This document shows positions 25,247 through 31,264 of a stretch of DNA of 32,206 bases, piece by piece (within the stretch, counting starts at the first letter, position 1; every line of letters starts with the position of its first letter). The DNA lies in NCBI GenBank assembly GCA_913777325.1, contig CAJYSA010000018.1, positions 1 to 32,206 of the forward strand. The letters run 5' to 3'. The notes below the pieces were generated by a model. That model was given only the letters and a program-made list of their open reading frames with translations. It was not told the origin of the DNA and did not search any database. The position numbers were made by a program, and so were the translations under genes. Origin of the DNA: an uncultured Sphingomonas sp. (lineage in GTDB: Bacteria > Pseudomonadota > Alphaproteobacteria > Sphingomonadales > Sphingomonadaceae).

Positions 25247-25975
25247 TCAGTCCTCAGTCCGTTGCCGCGCGCCAGAGGGCGAGCCGACCCGAGCGCCCTC
25301 ATGACGCTCCCAAAGGTCTGGCCGCCGTAGCCGTGTGTCGATCTCCGCCTGACGCTGCCGCCAGGCCGCGATCTTCGCATGATCCCCCGATCGCAGCACC
25401 TCAGGGATCGTGCGCCCTTCCCATTCGACAGGTCGGGTATAGTGCGGATATTCGAGGAGGCCGCTTTCGAAGCTTTCCTCGACTCCGCTCGAAGCCGCGC
25501 CCATTACGCCGGGAAGCAACCGAACGCAAGCGTCGAGCAGCACCAGCGTCGCCATCTCGCCCCCCGACAGGATGTAATCGCCGATCGATATCTGCTCGAC
25601 GCCGCGTGCCTCTAGCAACCGCTCGTCGAACCCCTCGAAGCGGCCGCACAGGATCACCGCCCCCGGCCCCGCCGCCAGTTCGCGCACCCGCGCTTGCGTC
25701 AGCGGGCGGCCGCGCGGCGTCATCGCGATCAGCGGGCGTCCGTCGGCCTGCGCGTCGACCGCGCGCGCCAGGATATCGGCGCGCAGCACCATCCCCGCCC
25801 CGCCCCCGGCGGGTGTGTCGTCGACGGTGCGATGCCGGTCGGTCGTGAAATCGCGGATGTTGACCGCGTCCAGCGACCACTTCGCCTCACCCAGCGCCCG
25901 CCCGGCCAGCGAGGTGCAGAGCGGGCCGGGGAACATCTCCGGATAGAGCGTCAGGATCGTCGCGCGAAAGGTCAT
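25247..25975 (-). CDS. trmD: tRNA (guanine-N1-)-methyltransferase TrmD
   Basis: The 242-residue protein is a full-length SPOUT methyltransferase that makes m1G37 next to the anticodon in tRNAs reading CNN codons, preventing +1 frameshifting. It is essential or nearly so in bacteria. Recognisable parts are the start [28 protein letters not shown], the SAM trefoil-knot motifs [16 protein letters not shown] and [13 protein letters not shown], and the C-terminal [18 protein letters not shown]. Its ATG overlaps the stop codon of the upstream vapC by four bases (ATGA), so its translation may depend on vapC translation. rplS follows 2 bases later. In most bacteria rimM lies directly upstream, but here it is 1.6 kb away. 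Confidence 0.97.
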   Translation of the reverse strand: MTFRATILTLYPEMFPGPLCTSLAGRALGEAKWSLDAVNIRDFTTDRHRTVDDTPAGGGAGMVLRADILARAVDAQADGRPLIAMTPRGRPLTQARVRELAAGPGAVILCGRFEGFDERLLEARGVEQISIGDYILSGGEMATLVLLDACVRLLPGVMGAASSGVEESFESGLLEYPHYTRPVEWEGRTIPEVLRSGDHAKIAAWRQRQAEIDTRLRRPDLWERHEGARVGSPSGARQRTED

Positions 25976-26346
25976 CGGGTCCAGTTTTCAACTCTTAGAT
26001 CGGGAATCCCCGCGAAGTCGCTTTCATTGTTCGTGATGAGCGTCACGTTGAGCGACCGCGCATGTGCTGCGATCAACATATCGAAGCTTCGCCTGCGGAA
26101 AGGCAATTGCGCGTAAATTCTAGCAGCCAGATGGTCAAACGGAACGACATCAAAAAGGCGGGGAAGCTGATCCAGGACGATCAACGACGGTCTTTTGCCG
26201 TTCCAGCTTCCCAACGCCACCTCCGCGAAGGCGATCGATGATATAACGATGTCGCCTCGCCCACACTGCTCAACACGATCCCGCAATACGTCCGGCCCAC
26301 CGCCAAGCAGACCGATTATGATATTGGCATCGAGCATGAACTTCAT
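25972..26346 (-). CDS. vapC: VapC-type PIN-domain toxin (ribonuclease)
   Basis: The 124-residue PIN-domain protein begins [14 protein letters not shown]. The acidic residues expected of the active site are all present: Asp6, Glu42 (in FAEVALG), Asp89 (in [10 protein letters not shown]) and Asp110 (in NNESDF), so it looks functional. VapC toxins cleave specific RNAs, usually tRNAs at or near the anticodon or the 23S sarcin-ricin loop. It overlaps the antitoxin gene upstream by four bases and trmD downstream by four bases, forming one translational chain. G+C is about 50% in three hand-counted 60-base rows (48, 58 and 48%), far below the flanking genes, which suggests acquisition from elsewhere. 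An in-frame start at 26391 is rejected because it would extend deep into the antitoxin gene. Confidence 0.93.
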   Translation of the reverse strand: MKFMLDANIIIGLLGGGPDVLRDRVEQCGRGDIVISSIAFAEVALGSWNGKRPSLIVLDQLPRLFDVVPFDHLAARIYAQLPFRRRSFDMLIAAHARSLNVTLITNNESDFAGIPDLRVENWTR

Positions 26347-26630
26347 GAGCCGGACCCTGCCTTCCAACCGGGCCAATCCGGGTCGTCCCATACTCTGGGT
26401 GAACGCTCGAATTCACGTTCCTCGGGCGAGAGCGGCTTGAGATCCGGACACGATCCCCACAAGCCAGAGAGATCAATCCTACCCTCACCATTCATCGCCT
26501 CGAACGAGAATCTACCCGCCTCCTCACGCACGCACACTTCCTGCCCCGCCACGAAACCGAGCGCCTTCGGTAACCGCAACGCGACCGAATTGCCGGATTT
26601 GAACACCTTGGCGCGATATTCGTTACCCAT
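26343..26630 (-). CDS. vapB: VapB-type antitoxin (AbrB/SpoVT swapped-hairpin fold)
   Basis: The 95-residue protein has an AbrB/MazE-type DNA-binding N-terminus (MGNEYRAKVFKSGNSVALRL, then PKALGF and GQEVCVREE). Its C-terminus is acidic and aromatic (EREFERSPRVWDDPDWPGW), of the type that plugs the toxin's active site. The start at 26630 is chosen over 26681 because the earlier start would put 17 extra residues before the canonical beginning and would lie inside the operator. It probably represses its own promoter with VapC. It is divergent from the FAD oxidoreductase gene at 26696, with an inverted repeat between them. Confidence 0.92.
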   Translation of the reverse strand: MGNEYRAKVFKSGNSVALRLPKALGFVAGQEVCVREEAGRFSFEAMNGEGRIDLSGLWGSCPDLKPLSPEEREFERSPRVWDDPDWPGWKAGSGS

Positions 26631-26639
26631 CGCCGATCT

Positions 26640-26666
26640 CCCGTATGCACGGCATGTATATACGGG
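26640..26666. promoter_or_regulatory. Inverted repeat between vapB and the oxidoreductase gene, probable VapB operator
   Basis: CCCGTAT (26640-26646) and ATACGGG (26660-26666) are exact reverse complements 13 bases apart. The 8-bp palindrome GTATATAC (26656-26663) overlaps the right arm. The site lies 10 bases upstream of vapB and 30 bases upstream of the divergent GTG start at 26696. AbrB-type antitoxins bind such inverted repeats to autoregulate, so VapB(C) could control both genes. This is an inference. Confidence 0.6.
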
Positions 26667-26695
26667 CACAGCGGCTCGCAAGGCGGAGGTTCGGG

Positions 26696-27604
26696 GTGGA
26701 CGATTGCATCATCATTGGGGCGGGGCCGGCGGGACTGACCGCCGCCATCTACCTCGCGCGCTATCACCTCGGCATCCGGCTGTTCGACAGCGGATCGAGC
26801 CGTGCCGCGATGATCCCGTGCACCCACAATCACGCCGGCTATCCGGATGGGATCGCCGGCATCGACCTGCTGGCGCTCATGCAGGCACAGGCCGCCCGAT
26901 ATGGCGCGCTGCGGGAGCAGGTGAAGGTCACTCGCCTCGCCCGCGCCGGCGACGACTTCATCGTCGGCACCGACCACGGCGAGCATCGCGCCCGAACCGT
27001 CCTGCTCGCCACCGGCGTGGTCAATCACCGTCCGGCACGTCTCTTGCCGGCGGTGCATGACCCGGCTCTCGCGCGCGGGCTGCTGCGCTATTGCCCGGTC
27101 TGCGACGGCTATGAGGTGACCGACAAGCGCGTGGCGGTGATCGGCACCGGCGACCACGGGATGCGCGAGGCGCTGTTCCTGCGCGGCTTCACCCGCGATG
27201 TCACGCTGGTGTCGCCGGAGGCCGAGCATCTGCTCGATCCGGCCTGTCGGCAGGCGCTGGATGACGCCGGGATCGTCCGGATCGACGGCCCGTGCGGCGG
27301 CTATGCGATCGAAGGGGAGAAACTGGCCTTCGACACCGCGCGCGGACGCATGGCGTTCGACAGCGTCTATCCCGCGCTCGGTTCGCGCATCCGCTCACGG
27401 CTGGCGGTCGAAGCGGGCGCGAAGGCGAGCGACGAAGGCTGTCTGGAGGTCGACGATCACCAGCGGACCAGCGTGCCGGGGCTGTTCGCGGCGGGGGACG
27501 TCGTGAAGGGACTGGATCAGATCAGCCACGCGATGGGCGAGGCGGGGGTCGCCGCGACCGCGATCCGCAACCTGCTGGCGGAGCGCAAGCCGTTGCGGCG
27601 ATAG
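26696..27604 (+). CDS. NAD(P)/FAD-dependent oxidoreductase, thioredoxin-reductase-like
   Basis: The 302-residue flavoprotein has an N-terminal FAD site (DDCIIIGAGPAGLTAAIYLA), a central NAD(P) site (VAVIGTGDHGMREALFL) and the C-terminal FAD motif PGLFAAGDVV. A CPVC pair in RYCPVCDGYEV sits where thioredoxin reductases have their redox-active CxxC. It could reduce a thioredoxin-like partner, but no such gene is adjacent. The GTG at 26696 is chosen because GGAGG ends 6 bases before it and the first strand follows immediately. An ATG at 26645 is possible but lies inside the inverted repeat. It is transcribed against rimM: the two stop codons touch with no gap. Its G+C looks native, unlike vapBC. 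Confidence 0.85.
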   Translation: MDDCIIIGAGPAGLTAAIYLARYHLGIRLFDSGSSRAAMIPCTHNHAGYPDGIAGIDLLALMQAQAARYGALREQVKVTRLARAGDDFIVGTDHGEHRARTVLLATGVVNHRPARLLPAVHDPALARGLLRYCPVCDGYEVTDKRVAVIGTGDHGMREALFLRGFTRDVTLVSPEAEHLLDPACRQALDDAGIVRIDGPCGGYAIEGEKLAFDTARGRMAFDSVYPALGSRIRSRLAVEAGAKASDEGCLEVDDHQRTSVPGLFAAGDVVKGLDQISHAMGEAGVAATAIRNLLAERKPLRR

Positions 27605-28171
27605 TCACGGCTCGACGAACGCCGCCTCGACCACCAGTCGCTCGGTATTCCATTCCGGCACCGCCGTCATCGGCACCATGAAGGTCTTGCCGTTGGCGCG
27701 TTCGATCTCGACCACGTCGCCGGCACCGAAATTCTCGACCGCCACGACACGCCCGAGCGCCTCGCCCTCCGTCGAGGTGACCGCCAGCCCCAGCAGGTCG
27801 GCGTGATAATATTCGCCGTCCTCAAGCGGGGGCAGTGCGTCGCGCGGCACGGTCAACACCGTTCCGCGCAACGCCTCCGCCGCGTTGCGGTCCGAGACCT
27901 CGGCAAAGCGCGCGATCGTACCGTCGCGCAGCTTCACCAACGTCAGCGCGCCGTCGTTGAACGAGCGATGCGCCGCCAGATCGTCGGCGAACACCTTCAG
28001 CCGGACCTCGCCCGCGATGCCATGCGCGCCCGCCACCGCCGCCAGCACGACCGTACCGGGGGCGGGGTCAGGCCGGGTCGTCGTCGGGCGAGCCGCCGTC
28101 CCCGTCGGGGGCGTCGTCGCGTCCTTCGGCGGGGTCGACGGCGGAGACGCCTTGGTTCGTCGCGTCTTCAT
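27605..28171 (-). CDS. rimM: Ribosome maturation factor RimM
   Basis: This is a 188-residue RimM. The N-terminal domain starts at TVVLAAVAGAHGIAGEVRLK (about residue 40), and a C-terminal PRC-barrel region includes DGEYYHADLLGLAV and TFMVPMTAVPEWN. It binds 30S precursors and S19 to help 16S rRNA maturation. The first 39 residues are a Pro/Thr/Lys/Ala-rich extension unlike the family, and a small ORF in another frame overlaps that stretch. The true start may therefore lie further downstream, although no ATG or GTG is found just before the conserved strand. It follows rpsP after 97 bases. Its usual downstream partner trmD has been displaced by the oxidoreductase gene and vapBC. Confidence 0.93.
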   Translation of the reverse strand: MKTRRTKASPPSTPPKDATTPPTGTAARPTTTRPDPAPGTVVLAAVAGAHGIAGEVRLKVFADDLAAHRSFNDGALTLVKLRDGTIARFAEVSDRNAAEALRGTVLTVPRDALPPLEDGEYYHADLLGLAVTSTEGEALGRVVAVENFGAGDVVEIERANGKTFMVPMTAVPEWNTERLVVEAAFVEP

Positions 28172-28214
28172 GGTCCTCGGGCGCGGTACGCGGATCGGGA
28201 TCGCTGGTCATCAT
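28068..28214 (-). CDS. Possible 48-residue acidic small protein overlapping the start of rimM
   Basis: Between rpsP and rimM an ATG-ATG start follows a good ribosome-binding site (ACAGGAGAGCGC), stronger than that of rimM. It opens a 48-codon frame, MMTSDPDPRTAPEDHEDAT at first and ending DDDPA. It overlaps the 5' end of rimM by 104 bases in a different frame. The peptide is rich in Asp, Pro and Gly and has no recognised domain. It could be a real small gene with rimM starting by re-initiation, or a chance open frame in G+C-rich DNA. Codon third positions are mostly G/C in both frames and do not decide. Confidence 0.35.
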   Translation of the reverse strand: MMTSDPDPRTAPEDHEDATNQGVSAVDPAEGRDDAPDGDGGSPDDDPA

Positions 28215-28268
28215 GCGCTCTCCTGTTCGAATGAACGGGGCCAACGCACGATGACCGGGATCGGATGC

Positions 28269-28682
28269 TTATTCGGCGGTCGCCTCGGCTTCCGCAGCGG
28301 CGGGCGCCGGCGCGTTCGCGGCCTCGGCGGCGGCTTCCTCGGCGGCCTTCTGCTTCTCGGCGCGCTCCTCGGCGCGCTCCTTGGCCTTCTCGCCCGGCTC
28401 GGCCTTCTTCGGGTTGTTGCGCGCGGTGCGCTCCTTCACACCCGCGACGTCCAGGAAGCGCGCGACGCGGTCGGTCGGCTGCGCGCCCATTGCCAGCCAG
28501 TGCTTGGCGCGCTCGGCGTCGAGCACGATGCGCTTCTCGTCGTCCTTGGCGAGCAGCGGGTTGTAGTTGCCCAGCTTCTCGATGAACTTGCCGTCACGCG
28601 GGCTGCGGGCGTCCGCCACGACGATGCGGTAGTACGGACGCTTCTTCGAGCCGCCACGCGACAGGCGAATGCTGAGTGCCAT
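28269..28682 (-). CDS. rpsP: 30S ribosomal protein S16
   Basis: The 137-residue protein has a canonical S16 core ([37 protein letters not shown], and later [17 protein letters not shown]). About 50 residues of an Ala/Glu/Lys-rich tail ([20 protein letters not shown] and on) follow, as is common in alphaproteobacterial S16. It lies downstream of ffh with a 97-base gap that holds a degenerate hairpin. Confidence 0.98.
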   Translation of the reverse strand: MALSIRLSRGGSKKRPYYRIVVADARSPRDGKFIEKLGNYNPLLAKDDEKRIVLDAERAKHWLAMGAQPTDRVARFLDVAGVKERTARNNPKKAEPGEKAKERAEERAEKQKAAEEAAAEAANAPAPAAAEAEATAE

Positions 28683-28712
28683 CTTCGTCTTCTTCCTTCT
28701 TCAAATCGTCAC

Positions 28713-28728
28713 CCCGGCACGCGCCGGG
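28713..28728. repeat. Degenerate copy of the GTCACCCCGG hairpin repeat
   Basis: A 6-bp stem CCCGGC / GCCGGG with a 4-base loop lies inside a GTCACCCCGGC context resembling the perfect hairpin at 4207-4232. It lies in the ffh-rpsP gap. It is probably a decayed copy of a dispersed repeat and has no evident T-run. Confidence 0.4.
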
Positions 28729-28779
28729 ATCGTTTCGTGATGATCGTTGCGCCGGTGCCGCCCGAGGACGACGCCGGAT

Positions 28780-30288
28780 CTACCTCTTGAACTTGAAACC
28801 GCCGGGGCCGCCCGGAAGGTTACCCGGCAGACCGGGGAGCCCGGGGCCGCCACCCGGCCCGCCCAGCTTGCCCATCATGTCGCCCATGTCGGCGCCACCG
28901 ATGGCATTGCCCAGACCGCCGAGCCCGCCCTTGCCGAGCATCGCCATCAGGCCCTTCAGCCCGCCCATCTTCTTGATCTTCTTCATGGCGGTGGACATTT
29001 CGAGGTGCATTTTCAGGAGCTTGTTCACCTCCTGGACCGTGGTGCCGGAACCCTTGGCGATGCGGATCTTGCGCTTGGCGTTGATCAGCTCGGGCTTGGC
29101 GCGCTCCTTGACGGTCATCGACCCGATCATCGCGTCGAGATGCACCAGCATCTTGTCGCTGCCCGGCGTCGCATCCATCGCGGCCTGCGCCTTCTTCATC
29201 CCCGGCAGCATCCCCGCGAGCGCGCCGAGGCCGCCCATGCGCTTCATCTGCGCCAACTGGCTACGCAGGTCGTTCATGTCGAACTGGCCCTTGGCGAGCC
29301 GGTTCGCCATCCGCTCGGCGTCTTCCTGCTGGATCGACTCCGCCGCGCGCTCGACCAGCGACACGACGTCGCCCATGCCGAGGATGCGACCCGCGACGCG
29401 CGACGCATGGAACGCCTCGAGCTGGTCCAGCTTCTCGCCGACGCCCGCGAACTTGATCGGCTTGCCGGTGACCGCGCGCATCGACAGCGCCGCGCCGCCG
29501 CGCGCATCGCCATCCATCCGCGTCAGCACGACGCCGGTCAGCGGCACCTGCTCCGAGAAGTTCTGCGCGACGTTGACCGCGTCCTGCCCGGTCAGCGAGT
29601 CGACGACCAGCAGGATCTCCTGCGGTTGCGCGACGTCGGCGACCGCCTTCATCTCGTCCATCAACGCCTGGTCGACGTGCAGACGACCGGCGGTGTCGAG
29701 CATCAGCACGTCGAAACCCTGCAGCTTCGCGGCCTGCACCGCGCGCCGCGCGATCTCCACCGGCTGCTGCCCGGCGATGATCGGCAGCGTCGCGACCTCG
29801 ACCTGCGTGCCCAGCGTCGCCAACTGCTCCTGCGCGGCCGGGCGATTGACGTCGAGCGACGCCATCAGCACCTTCTTGGCCGAGCGCCCGGTCATCGAGC
29901 TGGTCGACAGCCGCTTGGCGATCTTCGCGGTGGTGGTGGTCTTGCCCGAACCCTGAAGCCCGACCATCATCACGATCGCGGGCGGCGCGACGTTCAGGTT
30001 CAGCTCGGCGCCTTCGGGATCGTCGCCGCCTAACATCCGCACGAGCGCGTCGTTGACGATCTTGACGACCTGCTGCCCCGGCGTGACCGAGCGCAAGACG
30101 TTCTGCCCGATCGCTTCCTCGGTCACCTCGTCGACGAACTGACGGGCGACCGGCAGCGCGACATCGGCCTCGAGCAGCGCGACGCGCACCTCGCGCATCG
30201 CCTGGCGCACGTCGGCTTCGGTGAGCGCACCACGCCCCCGCAGCCGGTCGAACACGCCGCCAAGACGATCGCTGAGGCTATCGAACAT
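28780..30288 (-). CDS. ffh: Signal recognition particle protein Ffh (SRP54)
   Basis: The protein has 502 residues. The N domain starts MFDSLSDRLGGVFDRLRGRG. The GTPase domain has the P-loop GLQGSGKTTTTAKIA, the DTAGR motif in VLMLDTAGRLHVD, and LTRMDGDARGGAAL. A Met-rich M domain binds signal peptides and 4.5S RNA, and a Gly/Pro-rich tail ends GGFKFKR. The start at 30288 is preceded by AAAGGAG. A longer in-frame extension to 30801 runs through a palindromic repeat and is rejected. It targets inner-membrane proteins together with FtsY. ffh leads the rpsP-rimM cluster. Confidence 0.98.
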   Translation of the reverse strand: MFDSLSDRLGGVFDRLRGRGALTEADVRQAMREVRVALLEADVALPVARQFVDEVTEEAIGQNVLRSVTPGQQVVKIVNDALVRMLGGDDPEGAELNLNVAPPAIVMMVGLQGSGKTTTTAKIAKRLSTSSMTGRSAKKVLMASLDVNRPAAQEQLATLGTQVEVATLPIIAGQQPVEIARRAVQAAKLQGFDVLMLDTAGRLHVDQALMDEMKAVADVAQPQEILLVVDSLTGQDAVNVAQNFSEQVPLTGVVLTRMDGDARGGAALSMRAVTGKPIKFAGVGEKLDQLEAFHASRVAGRILGMGDVVSLVERAAESIQQEDAERMANRLAKGQFDMNDLRSQLAQMKRMGGLGALAGMLPGMKKAQAAMDATPGSDKMLVHLDAMIGSMTVKERAKPELINAKRKIRIAKGSGTTVQEVNKLLKMHLEMSTAMKKIKKMGGLKGLMAMLGKGGLGGLGNAIGGADMGDMMGKLGGPGGGPGLPGLPGNLPGGPGGFKFKR

Positions 30289-30377
30289 CGAAACTCCTTT
30301 CACCCGCCGAAAAACGCAAAATACGCCGGCGGGCGAAACCTCGCCGGCCAGCGTGCGCCACAAGAGCGCTTGATCCA

Positions 30378-30432
30378 TGCGTCCACCAACGGAACTTGGG
30401 TGACCCGATAGCCGAACGCAATGGTGGACGCA
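30378..30432. repeat. 11-bp inverted repeat in the ffh upstream region
   Basis: TGCGTCCACCA (30378-30388) and TGGTGGACGCA (30422-30432) are perfect reverse complements flanking 33 bases. The repeat directly abuts the larger inverted repeat at 30437-30665. It may be a regulatory hairpin or part of the same repeat unit. Confidence 0.55.
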
Positions 30433-30436
30433 AGTT

Positions 30437-30665
30437 GGTTCACGCGGAGGCGCGGAGGCGCAGAGAAGATGGTTGGTTCGCGCAGAGCACGCTGAGGACG
30501 CAGAGATGTTCCAGCCTGGGCAATCGGAAGACACATACGATCGCCGCTTGTTGAGCCGGCGAGGCCGGCTCGCGAACCCACCGCAACCGGCGCTCTGCGT
30601 CCTCAGCGTGCTCTGCGCGAACCCGATCTCTTTCTTCTCCGCGCCTCCGCGCCTCCGCGTGAGCC
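30437..30665. repeat. Large imperfect inverted repeat (MITE-like palindromic element)
   Basis: The 69-base left arm (30437-30505) and 73-base right arm (30593-30665) are reverse complements except for a 4-base indel and a few mismatches in the middle. The arms carry the motif CACGCGGAGGCGCGGAGGCG at the outside and GCAGAGCACGCTGAGGACGC at the inside. The 87-base loop holds a small hairpin GAGCCGGC-GAG-GCCGGCTC (30553-30571). No ORF of interest is in it. Similar CGCAGAG / GCGGAGG repeats are widely scattered in proteobacterial genomes. It fills most of the gap between the DUF924 gene and ffh (30289-30691), which has no gene. Confidence 0.75.
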
Positions 30666-30691
30666 GATCTTCTTCCTCCCCCCGCGAAACG

Positions 30692-31264
30692 CTACCAACC
30701 CCCACCGTTGTCCAAATACGCCCGCTCCGCCTCGCTCGTCTCCCGCCCCAGCGCCGCGTTGCGCGAGGGAAAGCGACCGAACCGCGCAAAGACCTCGGCA
30801 TGGTCGCGCGCGAACGTCACATTCTCTTCGATCCCCAGCGCCTCGAACATCGCCACGCTGCGCGTTTGCCCTTCGGCATCCTCGGCATGCATCAGCGGCA
30901 TATAGAGGAACACACGCTCCCTCTTCGACAGTTCCGCGTCCCAGCCACGCGCAATCGCCAACTCTGTCAGGTCGCGCGCCAGCGGATCGGCGGCGAACGC
31001 CTCCGCCTGCCCGCGGAAGAGGTTGCGTGAAAACTGGTCGAGCACGATCACCGCCGACAGCAGGTGCCGCACGTCACCGCGCCACGCCGCCGCCCCCGTT
31101 TCCTTCACCCGGTCGCGCAACGCGCCGAACCGCGCGGCGATCTGCGCGTCCAGCGCATCGTCTTTGGCAAATTGCTGCTCGGTCGTCAGCCCGAACCAGA
31201 AGTCATGCACATCGCGTGCGGCGGAGTCGACTTCACCTTCGGTCATAACTAGATCGCGCCCCAT
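30692..31264 (-). CDS. DUF924 family protein (TPR-like)
   Basis: This protein of about 190 residues has the DUF924 hallmarks: ARDVHDFWFGL near the N-terminus, VIVLDQFSRNLFRGQAEAFA, FLYMPLMHAEDAEGQ, and a C-terminus ending YLDNGGGW. The family is predicted to be all-helical and TPR-like, with no established function. Two starts are possible. The one at 31264 has a GGAGAG site six bases upstream and is chosen; the one at 31246 has none. The start at 31264 overlaps the divergent mtaB start by two bases, so the two genes share a very compact region. Confidence 0.9.
   Translation of the reverse strand: MGRDLVMTEGEVDSAARDVHDFWFGLTTEQQFAKDDALDAQIAARFGALRDRVKETGAAAWRGDVRHLLSAVIVLDQFSRNLFRGQAEAFAADPLARDLTELAIARGWDAELSKRERVFLYMPLMHAEDAEGQTRSVAMFEALGIEENVTFARDHAEVFARFGRFPSRNAALGRETSEAERAYLDNGGGW

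Noticed and set aside
26645-26695. ATG start at 26645 for the flavoprotein.
   Set aside because: It lies inside the putative operator and adds 17 non-conserved residues, while the GTG at 26696 has GGAGG six bases upstream. It is not fully excluded.
30289-30801. N-terminal extension of ffh to 30801.
   Set aside because: The extra 171 codons run through the inverted-repeat element, whereas the conserved SRP54 N domain begins at 30288 behind an AAAGGAG site.
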